NCBI GenBank assembly: GCA_937989675.1
Contig: CALKRK010000288.1
Location: 1 to 39,637, forward strand
Reading direction: 5' to 3'
DNA: 39,637 nt
Origin: an uncultured Arenicella sp.
Lineage (GTDB): Bacteria; Pseudomonadota; Gammaproteobacteria; Arenicellales; Arenicellaceae
In this document: positions 1 to 8,813 of the stretch, piece by piece
Layout: every line of letters begins with the position of its first letter
Position numbering within the stretch: position 1 is the stretch's first letter
Notes under the pieces: model-generated
Told to the model about the DNA's origin: nothing
Seen by the model: only the letters and a program-made list of their open reading frames with translations
Database searches by the model: none
Translations under genes and position numbers: made by a program

Positions 1-1
1 G

Positions 2-208
2 AATCCAGACGGGTGTGGTAGATCAGACTACTACATAACAAGTGGTTCTTATGGAGGAACTAGTCTTCCAAGAAACAATCGAGTATTTTCGGTCGTTGAT
101 ATTGACTTAATACTGGCAGCGAAAATCAACAACCTTTCAGTCGACTTTAAGATCTCTGGGTGCTCTCAAGATGGGTTTCCAGTTATTCGCTGGTTTATGT
201 TGTCATAG
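2..208 (+). CDS. C-terminal part of a small secreted protein (cut by the window edge)
   Basis: An open frame enters from the left edge and ends at the TAG at 206-208, leaving 68 residues. Its start (NPDGC, then a DYY stretch) and end (VDFKISGC, then GFPVIRWFM) match the second half of the protein at 436-783, which has NPDGC, VDFRISGC and GFPKVVWFM at the same places. The two cysteines are conserved, which fits a disulfide in an exported protein. I do not recognise the family. The N-terminus lies outside the window. Confidence 0.7.
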   Translation, partial: NPDGCGRSDYYITSGSYGGTSLPRNNRVFSVVDIDLILAAKINNLSVDFKISGCSQDGFPVIRWFMLS

Positions 209-435
209 TTGCCGAGAATATTGTTGCCACTAGCTTCAAATTACTGAGCTAGTTGAAATCAGGCAACCATTTGAACATGTGGAGCTTGCATGATTGGATT
301 TTAGATAGCCTGTGTGGAGACAATGTTGACACACGAGGCGTGCAAGACAGCTATCGTTGGACTAATGCTGGCTATTGCTCTTGAAGAAATTAGTTTCAAA
401 AATTTTAATATTTGTTTTTATGGAGAATACTGTTT

Positions 436-783
436 ATGAATACCTTGATTTCTAGAATTTTCGTTCTATCCGCTGCTGTAGCGCTTACGATGTTTATGCC
501 AACTGTAAGTTTTGCTGCCTCGACGTTAGAGGCTAAGACCGTTTCTAAGGTGATCTACTACCCGAGGGGGCAACGCACTAACTCTTATATCTATCTTTTT
601 CAAACAGCAGAGGCTATAGAAAATCCGGATGGGTGCAACAGGGCGGATTTTTACGGGATATCTAATCAAGAGCTGCGTGACCTTGTTCTTGATGCAAAAC
701 GGAATAGCTATATAGTGGATTTTAGGATTAGTGGCTGTACATTTGAAGGTTTCCCAAAAGTTGTCTGGTTTATGGTGAATTAG
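436..783 (+). CDS. small secreted protein, tandem paralogue of the gene at 2-208
   Basis: This is a 115-residue exported protein of unknown function. I chose the ATG at 436 because GGAG at 422-425 sits 10 nt upstream and the protein then begins with a typical signal peptide: MNTLISR, a hydrophobic run, and a likely cut near SFA/AS around residue 27. A TTG at 412 would only add eight residues in front of it. The mature part has one cysteine in NPDGC and one in ISGC, both shared with the truncated gene just upstream, so the two arose by tandem duplication. The next gene starts within 20 nt of this stop, so co-transcription is likely. Confidence 0.7.
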   Translation: MNTLISRIFVLSAAVALTMFMPTVSFAASTLEAKTVSKVIYYPRGQRTNSYIYLFQTAEAIENPDGCNRADFYGISNQELRDLVLDAKRNSYIVDFRISGCTFEGFPKVVWFMVN

Positions 784-801
784 GAGATGAAGGGTTCGCG
801 A

Positions 802-1584
802 ATGTGGTACCTCCTATGCGGGAAACCTGCTTTGTTATCGTTACTTAGTTTGGTGAGTTTTGTTATTAGCCCCGCAAATGCGAAAACTTACGCCGTAGAT
901 TGTGGTAACTACGCTAGAACCGGAGTTCAAGAAGCGGTGAACAAGGCGGTGGACAACGACGTCATAGTCATTACCGGTAAATGCCAGGAAGACGTTTTTA
1001 TTAGTAAGTCGATTTACTTGTCCGGCGATGTTAGTCAAGAGCGGGCGGCAATAGTCAATGGTCGAATAAAGCTCGTAAAAGGGCGAACAAAACTTAAGAA
1101 CTTATTTGTTTATGGCAAAGTATCGGTTACAGATAGTTCAGCTCTAGTTGCAGAAGGTGTAATCTTTGATAATCGAGGTGCGTATGCCTTGAGCGTTACA
1201 GGAAATAGCCATGCCGAAGTTGAGACTAGCACAACACTTGGCCCAGTTGAGGTTACGGCTAACTCTTCGATTAGTTTGTCTAAATCTGGCCTCTCGCCGG
1301 GGTCTTCTATAGGTGGTCATGGGGCGATATTAGATATATCTGGAAGTAGTTACGCAAAGATATCATCTGGTATTTTTGCTAGTGACCTGACCTTCATGAG
1401 GGTTGAAATGCTTTCCGTAGTCGAGATCATTGGTGGAAGTTACCGGCTTAGTGGGGCTGCCGAAAGTGATTTAGGCCTGATCTGTTCTAATTCGATTGTG
1501 CGGTTAGTTGACGTTCCTTTTGCGGTGGATTCGGATTATTTGCCTCTCGATGAAAGTTGTATTTTGAAGCAAGCAGCTGACTAA
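802..1584 (+). CDS. secreted protein with a predicted right-handed beta-helix
   Basis: This is a 260-residue exported protein. The frame is also open from an ATG at 787, but that codon directly abuts GGAG. The ATG at 802 has AAGGG at 790-794 with 7 nt spacing, so I prefer it. The signal peptide ends near SPANA/K at about residue 27. The mature part opens with VQEAVNKAVDNDVIVITGKC and a VFISKSIYLSGD stretch. That is the typical first turn of secreted parallel beta-helix proteins (pectate-lyase-like fold). After it come short strand-turn repeats rich in S, G, N and V. No catalytic residues of a polysaccharide lyase are evident, so enzymatic activity cannot be assigned. It may be co-transcribed with the small secreted gene before it. 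Confidence 0.65.
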   Translation: MWYLLCGKPALLSLLSLVSFVISPANAKTYAVDCGNYARTGVQEAVNKAVDNDVIVITGKCQEDVFISKSIYLSGDVSQERAAIVNGRIKLVKGRTKLKNLFVYGKVSVTDSSALVAEGVIFDNRGAYALSVTGNSHAEVETSTTLGPVEVTANSSISLSKSGLSPGSSIGGHGAILDISGSSYAKISSGIFASDLTFMRVEMLSVVEIIGGSYRLSGAAESDLGLICSNSIVRLVDVPFAVDSDYLPLDESCILKQAAD

Positions 1585-1974
1585 TTTCTCTTGCTCATGG
1601 CGGTGCTAGATTTTTATTATGCTGCCCGATAACGCATGGAGTGAACGCTTTCTATCTCTGGGTAGTGATTAATTGGGATGTTTTTTGTTTATGGCGCTGC
1701 ATTGGCTAGAGTGAATGCATTTTTCTGTGCCACTATTGAGTTCTGATGTGAAAGCTTTGGAAGGAAGATCTATTTCGAAATGTCTATGTTTTGTGAATGG
1801 TGGATAATCAACGCTGTTTAGGTGCACATATGTATGCAAGCCAATGGGGTTGTTTGGAAGGGGTCTAAGATCTTGCTTATAGTTAAATTCTGAACCAATA
1901 GTTGTTAATAGCGTCTCGAAGAAGCTAAATATCGTGCTTTGAGTGGCTTTGTCTTCGTAAAACCTGACCTCTTA

Positions 1975-2267
1975 TCACCATCTAAAGAGCCACCCAAATA
2001 ACCTCCGCAAAACCATCAATGCTGCAACCAGACAAGCAAATATCCAATGCGACTGAGTTAAGTTAATGTTTGTTGCCGTGTTGTGTGCTGGGCTGAAAAT
2101 TCGTCGTTGGGATCGACTATTTTTTATTTAGTTAGCTCTTTCGTAACCATCTGAATTCTCCATTAGTTATTGGGTCTGAGTCAAGTAACGGCTGTATAGC
2201 CTTCAAGAGTTGTTCCGGCGTAGCTAGAGAGAGGAGCAAGTACTAAAAGAGATAGTGTGCAAATCAT
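1975..2267 (-). pseudogene. possible decayed small secreted-protein gene
   Basis: On the minus strand an ATG at 2267, preceded by an AAGGGAAG ribosome-site-like sequence, opens a signal-peptide-like stretch (MICTLSLLVLAPLSSYAG) that hits a stop after 28 codons. A second frame continues with LDSDPITNGEFRW. A third frame ends at 1975 with a hydrophobic segment followed by arginines (IFACLVAALMVLRRLFGW), which resembles a C-terminal membrane or sorting tail. Reading a whole protein through would need two frame changes. This is inference from composition only; chance cannot be excluded. Confidence 0.25.
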
Positions 2268-2513
2268 GTTTTGTGCATTCTTCCCTTTGAAATTGAGATG
2301 GAGTGATTGGGATTTTATCAAAGTCTCTTATGTCTAAACCTTAGGCGATTTCAATCATTTTTGTTTTGTGATATCAGCAGCTGTCGCTAACTGAGGCAGG
2401 GCTATTATTGGTCGTACTATAGTGTTTCAAAGAGAGCGGATCGGATGCTGAAAATTCAAAGATTAGCGTTGGTCGGAGACTATTTGGAAAATGCAATGTT
2501 GGGCTATATGGTC

Positions 2514-2519
2514 TATAAT
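2514..2519 (+). promoter_or_regulatory. candidate -10 box of gyrA
   Basis: A perfect TATAAT lies 35 nt before the gyrA start codon, which would give a leader of about 29 nt. No good -35 hexamer is found at 16-18 bp spacing (the sequence there is ATGCAA), so the promoter is plausible but not certain. Confidence 0.4.
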
Positions 2520-2554
2520 CCATCGATTGTATATGACACAAATTCGATGCCTAA

Positions 2555-5143
2555 ATGACCGACCAATTCGCTAAAGAAACCATACCCGCTAATCTCGAGC
2601 AAGAGATGCGTCAGTCGTACCTTGATTATGCGATGAGTGTGATCGTTGGAAGGGCGCTGCCGGATGTTCGAGATGGCTTGAAACCTGTGCATCGGCGGGC
2701 TTTGTTCGCGATGTCGCAGTTGAATAACGACTACAACAAGCCCTATAAAAAGTCGGCGCGTATTGTTGGTGACGTGATCGGTAAATATCACCCGCATGGT
2801 GATACGGCGGTTTACGATACGATTGTTCGTTTAGCGCAAGATTTCTCGATGCGTTACCCATTAGTCGACGGGCAAGGTAACTTTGGTTCAATTGATGGTG
2901 ATTCGCCTGCGGCGATGCGTTATACGGAGATTCGTCTTGAGAAGATAGCGCACGAAATTCTGGCTGATTTGGATAAAGAAACGGTCGATTTTTATCCAAA
3001 CTACGACGAAAGCGAGCTTCAGCCATCGGTTATGCCGACTAAGATCCCTGCTTTACTGGTAAATGGTTCATCCGGTATCGCTGTTGGTATGGCGACCAAT
3101 ATTCCACCGCACAATTTGACTGAAGTCATTAATGGTTGTGTGGCCTTCGTTGATAACGAAGACATCACCGTTGATGAGCTAATGGAGCATATCCCTGGGC
3201 CGGATTTTCCGACCTCAGGCTTTATTAACGGTTCTAAAGGCATTCGTGATGCGTACCGCACTGGTCGCGGCAAAATTTATATGCGCGCTCGCACGCATAT
3301 TGAAACCAACGATGCCAATGGGCGGCAATCCATTATCGTGACTGAGTTACCATATATGGTTAACAAGGCGCGGCTGTTGGAAAAAATCGCCGAGTTGGTG
3401 AAGACTAAAAAAATCGACGGTATTACAGAGCTGCGCGATGAGTCGGACAAAAGCGGCATGCGTATGTTTATCGCGGTTCGCCGTGGTGAAGTTGCTGAAG
3501 TTATTTTAAATAAGCTATTCCAACAGACTCAATTGCAAACCGTGTTCGGTATTAATACGGTGGCATTGCTTGACAATCAACCGCGCTTATTCAATTTGCG
3601 AGAGTTGATTGAGGAGTTTATTAAGCATCGGCGCGAGGTCGTTACACGCCGTACGATTTATAATCTGCGCAAGGCGCGTGCTCGAGCACATACATTGGAA
3701 GGCCTTGCGATTGCGCTGAGTAATATCGACCCAATGATTGAGTTGATTAAAAATTCAGCGAATCCGACCGAGGCAAAAGCTCAGTTGCTGGCGCAAAGCT
3801 GGGAACCTGGGGTAGTAGCCGATATGATTTCGCGTGCTGGCGATGTGTCATGTAAGCCCGTTGGGTTAGATCCAGAGCTTGGCCTGCATGGTAGCGAATA
3901 CCGTTTGTCTGAGACACAGGCGCAGGCGATTCTTGATTTGAAGCTGCATCGTTTAACTGGGCTTGAGCAAGACAAAATTCGCGAAGAGTACGCCGAGGTA
4001 CTAGAGAAAATCGCTGAGTACATCAATATTCTTGAGAACGTAGGCCGATTAATGGAAGTTATTCGGGAAGAGCTGATTGCCATTCGTGAAGAATATGGTG
4101 ATGAACGACGCACCGAAATTCTAGATCAGAAGCTAGATTTGACTCTAGAGGATATGATCGCCGAAGAAGACCTTGTAGTAACGCTCTCACATGAAGGTTA
4201 TGCTAAATCTCAACCGCTTAGCGATTATCGTGCTCAGCGACGCGGCGGCAAAGGTAAGAGTGCCACCAAAACCAAAGATGAGGATTTCGTTGAACGTATG
4301 TTCGTAGCGAACACGCACGATACGATTCTTTGTTTTTCGGATAAGGGCAAAGTTTATTGGCTTAAGGTCTATGAACTGCCTCAAGCTGGGCGCAACGCAC
4401 GCGGTAAGCCAATCGTGAATCTCTTGCCGTTGGATGGTGAAGAGCACATTACCGCAATTCTTGCAGTCAAAGAATTCACCGAAGGCAGCCATGTTTTTAT
4501 GGCGACCAGTGATGGTACGGTGAAGAAAACCTCGTTGATGGATTTTTCTCGCCCTAGAGCGAACGGCATCATCGCATTGGATTTGGTCGAAGGTAATGAA
4601 TTGGTTGGTGTTGGTTTAACTAATGGCCAGCAAGAGGTAATGCTATTTAGCACATCTGGTAAGGCGATACGCTTTAAGGAAGACGATGTGCGCAAAATGG
4701 GCCGAACAGCACGCGGTGTTCGAGGCATTAAAATGCCAGAAGGGCATCACGTTAACGCCATGCTGATTTGTGAGCCAGACGATGCTGAATCAGCCGTATT
4801 GACTCTTACGGAGAATGGTTATGGGAAGCGCACTTTGCTTTCCGAGTACCATACGCAAGGGCGGGGTGGTCAAGGCGTCATTTCAATCCAAACGACCGAG
4901 CGTAACGGTAACGCCGTAGGCGCGATCTTGGTTGAAGAGGGTGATGAGGCAATGCTGATCACAAACGGCGGGACCTTAGTTCGAACTAAGGTTTCTGAAG
5001 TGTCAGTAATCGGGCGTAACACACAGGGAGTTAAAGTCATAGGTGTGTCTGAGAATGAGCAGTTGATCAGTGTTGAGAAAGTAGCTGAGTCGGACGATGA
5101 GGATGACGCGGGTCCAGATGAGAACGATGCTCCTGAAGAGTAG
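2555..5143 (+). CDS. gyrA: DNA gyrase subunit A
   Basis: GyrA is the DNA breakage-reunion subunit of gyrase, which introduces negative supercoils as an A2B2 tetramer with GyrB. The 862 residues compare with 875 in E. coli. The N-terminal half has the [25 protein letters not shown] stretch, the quinolone-region motif [11 protein letters not shown] around residues 79-89, and the catalytic tyrosine Y123 in AAMRYTE. The GyrA-box QRRGGKG starts the C-terminal pinwheel domain, which is followed by a short, very acidic tail. Thr84 stands where E. coli has Ser83, and Asp88 matches Asp87. No clear Shine-Dalgarno site precedes the ATG. The gene appears to be transcribed alone. Confidence 0.98.
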   Translation: MTDQFAKETIPANLEQEMRQSYLDYAMSVIVGRALPDVRDGLKPVHRRALFAMSQLNNDYNKPYKKSARIVGDVIGKYHPHGDTAVYDTIVRLAQDFSMRYPLVDGQGNFGSIDGDSPAAMRYTEIRLEKIAHEILADLDKETVDFYPNYDESELQPSVMPTKIPALLVNGSSGIAVGMATNIPPHNLTEVINGCVAFVDNEDITVDELMEHIPGPDFPTSGFINGSKGIRDAYRTGRGKIYMRARTHIETNDANGRQSIIVTELPYMVNKARLLEKIAELVKTKKIDGITELRDESDKSGMRMFIAVRRGEVAEVILNKLFQQTQLQTVFGINTVALLDNQPRLFNLRELIEEFIKHRREVVTRRTIYNLRKARARAHTLEGLAIALSNIDPMIELIKNSANPTEAKAQLLAQSWEPGVVADMISRAGDVSCKPVGLDPELGLHGSEYRLSETQAQAILDLKLHRLTGLEQDKIREEYAEVLEKIAEYINILENVGRLMEVIREELIAIREEYGDERRTEILDQKLDLTLEDMIAEEDLVVTLSHEGYAKSQPLSDYRAQRRGGKGKSATKTKDEDFVERMFVANTHDTILCFSDKGKVYWLKVYELPQAGRNARGKPIVNLLPLDGEEHITAILAVKEFTEGSHVFMATSDGTVKKTSLMDFSRPRANGIIALDLVEGNELVGVGLTNGQQEVMLFSTSGKAIRFKEDDVRKMGRTARGVRGIKMPEGHHVNAMLICEPDDAESAVLTLTENGYGKRTLLSEYHTQGRGGQGVISIQTTERNGNAVGAILVEEGDEAMLITNGGTLVRTKVSEVSVIGRNTQGVKVIGVSENEQLISVEKVAESDDEDDAGPDENDAPEE

Positions 5144-5249
5144 CTCGTTCGATCCCTCTTTCTATATAAGGTAACAACAGAGGGTTGCAGGCATTTACGT
5201 CGAGCTTAAACACGCCATTCAATACGCCGCGCAGAGTAAGGGCAGCGGC

Positions 5250-5771
5250 TTGAAGCTAGGTGGGTTCAGAGTTGTTGTATTGCTTGCTTTGCTGTTAACG
5301 TTCTTCGGTTGTTCCGCTAGTGAAGAGGTGCCCCGTCTCGAGGTGTTAATGGAGGTGGATTCATCGATGCTAATAGAAGGGCGCGTTGTGCTTAACTCAA
5401 CAATCCATAATAGAGGTTTGGGAACTCTGGTATTTTTGCCTTGGGGCTCGCCTTTCGAATCATCCGTAACGGCGCCTTTTTTAAAGGTGAAAGTGCGTAA
5501 GGTTAATGGCCTTTATGACGTTCCATATGAAGGCATGTTGGTAAAGCGTCGAGCTCCACAAGCTGAGGATTTCCTGGAACTTGAGGCTGGAAGTAGCTAT
5601 AAACGAAGCTTAGATATAACTAAAAGTTACACTTTTTGCCCTGGTCAGACCTATATACTGGAGTATCAAGGCCCTTTGTACTCATTAGATTTTACTGAAT
5701 TGCTCGTTTCTGGTGAGATTGTAGAATTTAGTACACATGAGGCGTTTCCGCCCTGTGGGCAGACAGAATAA
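5250..5771 (+). CDS. putative lipoprotein related to the N-terminal domain of the next gene
   Basis: This is a 173-residue protein. The only sensible start is the TTG at 5250, which gives a lipoprotein signal peptide with the lipobox TFFGC (Cys21). The mature part is predicted to be all-beta. It resembles the region around residues 40-150 of the protease that follows: both have a strand-rich immunoglobulin-like start, an ISIEPDQS- or LELEAGSS-like loop, and then a (T/H)YILEYQG- or YHIVYKG-type strand. I do not recognise a named family. The protease gene starts 26 nt after this stop, so the two probably form an operon. The lipoprotein might present, chaperone or inhibit the protease, but that is a guess from position. 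Confidence 0.65.
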   Translation: MKLGGFRVVVLLALLLTFFGCSASEEVPRLEVLMEVDSSMLIEGRVVLNSTIHNRGLGTLVFLPWGSPFESSVTAPFLKVKVRKVNGLYDVPYEGMLVKRRAPQAEDFLELEAGSSYKRSLDITKSYTFCPGQTYILEYQGPLYSLDFTELLVSGEIVEFSTHEAFPPCGQTE

Positions 5772-5797
5772 GTAGTTTTATATATTGGGGAGTGACA

Positions 5798-7306
5798 ATG
5801 AAGGCTGACAAGTTCTTTTCTTTACAGGCTCGAAGGGTTCGCCAAACCACATTGTTGTTGTTTATCTCGTTCTTTTACGGGGCTTTTGCGCAGGCCCATT
5901 TACCGCTTGGTGTGGCTGTTTCAATAGAGCCCATCAAAACTAATTATGATGCCTCAGACGCGTTAATGGTGGAAATCCGCTACACCAATGTGTCCGATTT
6001 GCCGATTCAATTTTTAATGCGAGGCACAGCTCTTGAGAAGCAGATCAATGAAGATTTTCTGGAAATTAGTTCCCAGGGGCGGTTGCTTCCGTATGTGGGG
6101 CGGCATGTAAAGCGATTACCACCAACTGAGAGCGAGTATATATCGATTGAGCCAGATCAGAGCGTAAGTGCCACGGTCGATATTGGGGAGGCCTACCCGA
6201 TGTTTGAGAAAGGCCAATACCACATTGTTTACAAAGGTGCTAGCTTTAGCAGTGGTGATGCTTCTCTAAAATCTAGCAGTGTTGCTAGCATCGAACTTTC
6301 AGAAGATCGTGCGGTGAAATTGCTTAAACGTAGAACTCCAATTATTGATGCATCCTGTAGCTCAACCCAGCGCTCTCAGATTAATCAAGCGCTTGCTATT
6401 GCTGAAAACATAGCGCGTTCGGCTCGCGACGCCCTAAACAATGCGCCAGTAGAGCTACGGCCAACGGCGCGGCGTTATACTGAGTGGTTTGGCGTATATT
6501 CACCGGGCCGATACTCAACAGCGCAAACGGCATTTAATCGTATATCCAGCGCGCTTTCAAACCAGGTTATTGGTTTTGATTGCACCTGTGATATTAATAA
6601 TCGCGAAAATGTCTTTGCCTTCGTGTTTGCGAATGACCCGTATAATATGAATGTATGCCCGGTCTTCTTTCGGGTTGCCCCCAGTGGTACTGATTCAAGG
6701 TCTGGGACTATTATTCATGAGATTAGTCACTTCAATGTTGTAATTGGGAGTGACGATTTTTCCTCCGCACTTAATCAGAGTGGGTCTCGAAGATTGGCTC
6801 AATCCAATCCGTCTGCGGCAATCCGCAACGCAAACGCCTTTGAATATTTCGCTGAGAACACGCCGTTTTTGCCGATGCCTACGGTTGATGACCTCCCGCG
6901 CCCTTCTGATCTCGTTGTAAGTTCCTTCAGTGTTCAGAAACAAAACCCTGCAGTGGAAGAGCTGGTTGGTGTTTCTGCCGTGATCGCTAATGTCGGTGAG
7001 TCAGAATCTCCGTCAACTCAAGCAAGTATTAGATTGTCCCCGGATGCCGTGATTTCGTTAAATGACACGCAGCTTAGTCAGGGCGTAATACCATTGTTAG
7101 GGTCTGGGGCTATGTTCAATTTTGACTCGGCCGTTCAAGCCCCAAGTGAGCCTGGGGAGTATTGGATTGGTATTTGCGTTTCCCCAGTAGTTGGTGAATT
7201 GGTAACCACTAATAACTGTTCAGGTTCCGTGCCGTTAATGGTAAGGCCAAGGGCAACCTTCTTACCTTCCATATTTTTACTGCTACTGGACGAAACTTCC
7301 GATTAG
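5798..7306 (+). CDS. secreted M35-type (aspzincin) metalloendopeptidase with CARDB-like domain
   Basis: This is an exported zinc protease of about 502 residues. I chose the ATG at 5798 (GGGGAG 5 nt upstream) over the in-frame GTG at 5792. The signal peptide ends near AQA/H around residue 34. A beta-rich N-terminal domain (about 38-170) is followed by the catalytic domain (about 185-360) with HEISH (H307, E308, H311) and the downstream GSDD motif, whose aspartate (about 320) is the third zinc ligand. ANAFEYFAEN is also typical of deuterolysin and peptidyl-Lys endopeptidases. Paired cysteines (CTC, VCP) suit an extracellular enzyme. After a linker, residues of about 370-480 form an adhesion-like CARDB domain. 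The likely role is extracellular protein degradation, possibly cutting at lysine. Substrate specificity is inferred from the family only. Confidence 0.85.
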   Translation: MKADKFFSLQARRVRQTTLLLFISFFYGAFAQAHLPLGVAVSIEPIKTNYDASDALMVEIRYTNVSDLPIQFLMRGTALEKQINEDFLEISSQGRLLPYVGRHVKRLPPTESEYISIEPDQSVSATVDIGEAYPMFEKGQYHIVYKGASFSSGDASLKSSSVASIELSEDRAVKLLKRRTPIIDASCSSTQRSQINQALAIAENIARSARDALNNAPVELRPTARRYTEWFGVYSPGRYSTAQTAFNRISSALSNQVIGFDCTCDINNRENVFAFVFANDPYNMNVCPVFFRVAPSGTDSRSGTIIHEISHFNVVIGSDDFSSALNQSGSRRLAQSNPSAAIRNANAFEYFAENTPFLPMPTVDDLPRPSDLVVSSFSVQKQNPAVEELVGVSAVIANVGESESPSTQASIRLSPDAVISLNDTQLSQGVIPLLGSGAMFNFDSAVQAPSEPGEYWIGICVSPVVGELVTTNNCSGSVPLMVRPRATFLPSIFLLLLDETSD

Positions 7307-7677
7307 TAAAGCTCTATAGTTAACACTAAACAGATTACGGTTTGCCGTGTGCGGCTTCTGTGGCAACGATTGGTCAATTTTGTTTGCCAAACGCCAGTGT
7401 TGCCCCCCTAATGTTCCGTTAAAGTGCGTTAGTTGAGAGTAAAAAATATGATTACTTTCATTTTTCTGAAACTAGTCATATAGATTTACCCATAGCTTGT
7501 GTAAAATACTCCTCCTGAAAATGTACATAGAGCAGTGCTTCAAATTCTGTTCTTCATAAATAATGCGATACATGCTTATGGTTTTGCGCATTGGTACAGC
7601 GAATGAAGCCCATTGGCCATCCAAGCCTATGGTGACTGATCGCACAACAAGATTTTAAACTTTCTTGGAGACTTATC
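7307..7677. other. 371-bp intergenic region before serC
   Basis: No gene is visible. A TAAAAT hexamer at 7502-7507 could be a -10 box for serC, but no convincing -35 partner is seen. That would give a leader of about 160 nt. A good ribosome site (TTGGAG) precedes serC. I see no terminator with a T-run after the protease gene. Confidence 0.4.
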
Positions 7678-8760
7678 ATGAGTCGTATTTATAACTTCAG
7701 CGCGGGCCCAGCTGCGCTACCTCTTGCTGTGCTTGAAGAAGTTCAAGCCGAAATGCTTGAGTGGAATGGTTCTGGTGCATCAGTGATGGAAGTATCGCAT
7801 CGCGGTAAGCCATTTATGGAAACAGCCGCGCAAGCCGAACAAGACTTGCGTGACTTGATGGGAATTCCAGACAACTACAAAGTGTTGTTCCTTCAAGGTG
7901 GCGCAACTTCTCAGTTTTCTGCAATCCCCCTAAATCTCAAATTTCTCGGTGCTAAAGCTGATTACGCGCACACTGGGCATTGGAGCAAAAAGGCGATAGC
8001 GGATGCCAAGCGCTTTGTTGACGTTAATGTGGTGTGTGACACTTCAGAGGAGGGCTATAAGCACGTTCCTGATGCAAGCGATTGGAGTTTGAGTGATGAC
8101 GCGGCCTATGTTCACGTGACACCCAACGAAACAATTGCCGGGGTTGAGTTCAATTGGTTGCCTGATACCGATAAACCGATTTGTGCTGACGTGTCATCTA
8201 ATATTTTGTCACGCCCGATCGATGTTTCTAAATACGGCGTTATCTATGCTGGAGCGCAGAAAAACATCGGCCCAGCTGGCTTAACGATCGTGATTGTAAG
8301 AGACGACCTTGTTGGCCAGTTTCCAAGTGACGCGCCGCGTTTGATGGATTATCAAGTAATGGCTGACAGCGATAGCATGAACAATACACCGCCGACCTTT
8401 GCCTGGTATCTGGCTGGCAAAGTTTTTCAATGGCTGAAAAACAACGGTGGTGTTGAAGCGATGGCAACAAAGAACCAAGCTAAAGCTGAGAAGCTTTATA
8501 ACTATGTCGATAATTCTGATGGGTTTTATACAAACCCGGTTGCCGTTGAAAATCGTTCTTGGATGAATGTGCCGTTTATTCTTGCAAATAGCGATTTAGA
8601 CGCCAGTTTCCTAGAACAATCGCACGCCGCTGGTTTGCACGCGCTGAAAGGTCACCGCTCAGTGGGCGGCATGCGGGCCAGTATTTACAATGCGATGGGG
8701 CTTGATGGAATTGACGCACTAGTCGATTTCATGGATTCTTTTAAAGCCGCTAACCAATAA
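7678..8760 (+). CDS. serC: phosphoserine aminotransferase
   Basis: SerC converts 3-phosphohydroxypyruvate and glutamate to phosphoserine in serine synthesis. It also acts in pyridoxal phosphate synthesis in many bacteria. The 360 residues match the family length. The start [12 protein letters not shown] is diagnostic, [10 protein letters not shown] (72-80) contacts the cofactor phosphate, and Lys195 in [11 protein letters not shown] is the residue that binds [14 protein letters not shown] near the C-terminus binds the substrate. TTGGAG lies just upstream of the ATG. The serA-type dehydrogenase that makes its substrate starts 53 bp downstream. Confidence 0.97.
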   Translation: MSRIYNFSAGPAALPLAVLEEVQAEMLEWNGSGASVMEVSHRGKPFMETAAQAEQDLRDLMGIPDNYKVLFLQGGATSQFSAIPLNLKFLGAKADYAHTGHWSKKAIADAKRFVDVNVVCDTSEEGYKHVPDASDWSLSDDAAYVHVTPNETIAGVEFNWLPDTDKPICADVSSNILSRPIDVSKYGVIYAGAQKNIGPAGLTIVIVRDDLVGQFPSDAPRLMDYQVMADSDSMNNTPPTFAWYLAGKVFQWLKNNGGVEAMATKNQAKAEKLYNYVDNSDGFYTNPVAVENRSWMNVPFILANSDLDASFLEQSHAAGLHALKGHRSVGGMRASIYNAMGLDGIDALVDFMDSFKAANQ

Positions 8761-8772
8761 CCTAATTTTAGG

Positions 8773-8798
8773 CCGCACAGGCTGTTTAGTCTGTGCGG
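8773..8798 (+). other. hairpin between serC and serA
   Basis: CCGCACAG and CTGTGCGG form a perfect 8-bp stem with a 10-nt loop. No T-run follows, so it is more likely a processing or stabilising structure between the two serine genes than a terminator. Confidence 0.4.
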
Positions 8799-8813
8799 TG
8801 AGACGAGTTTGCT

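Larger units (their letters stand above)
1585..2554. other. 970-bp gene-poor interval upstream of gyrA
   Basis: No intact gene can be supported here. The stretch is AT-rich with frequent stops in all frames. It holds a possible decayed minus-strand gene (1975-2267) and, at its right end, a consensus -10 box for gyrA. The rest shows no RNA-like structure that I could see. Confidence 0.5.
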
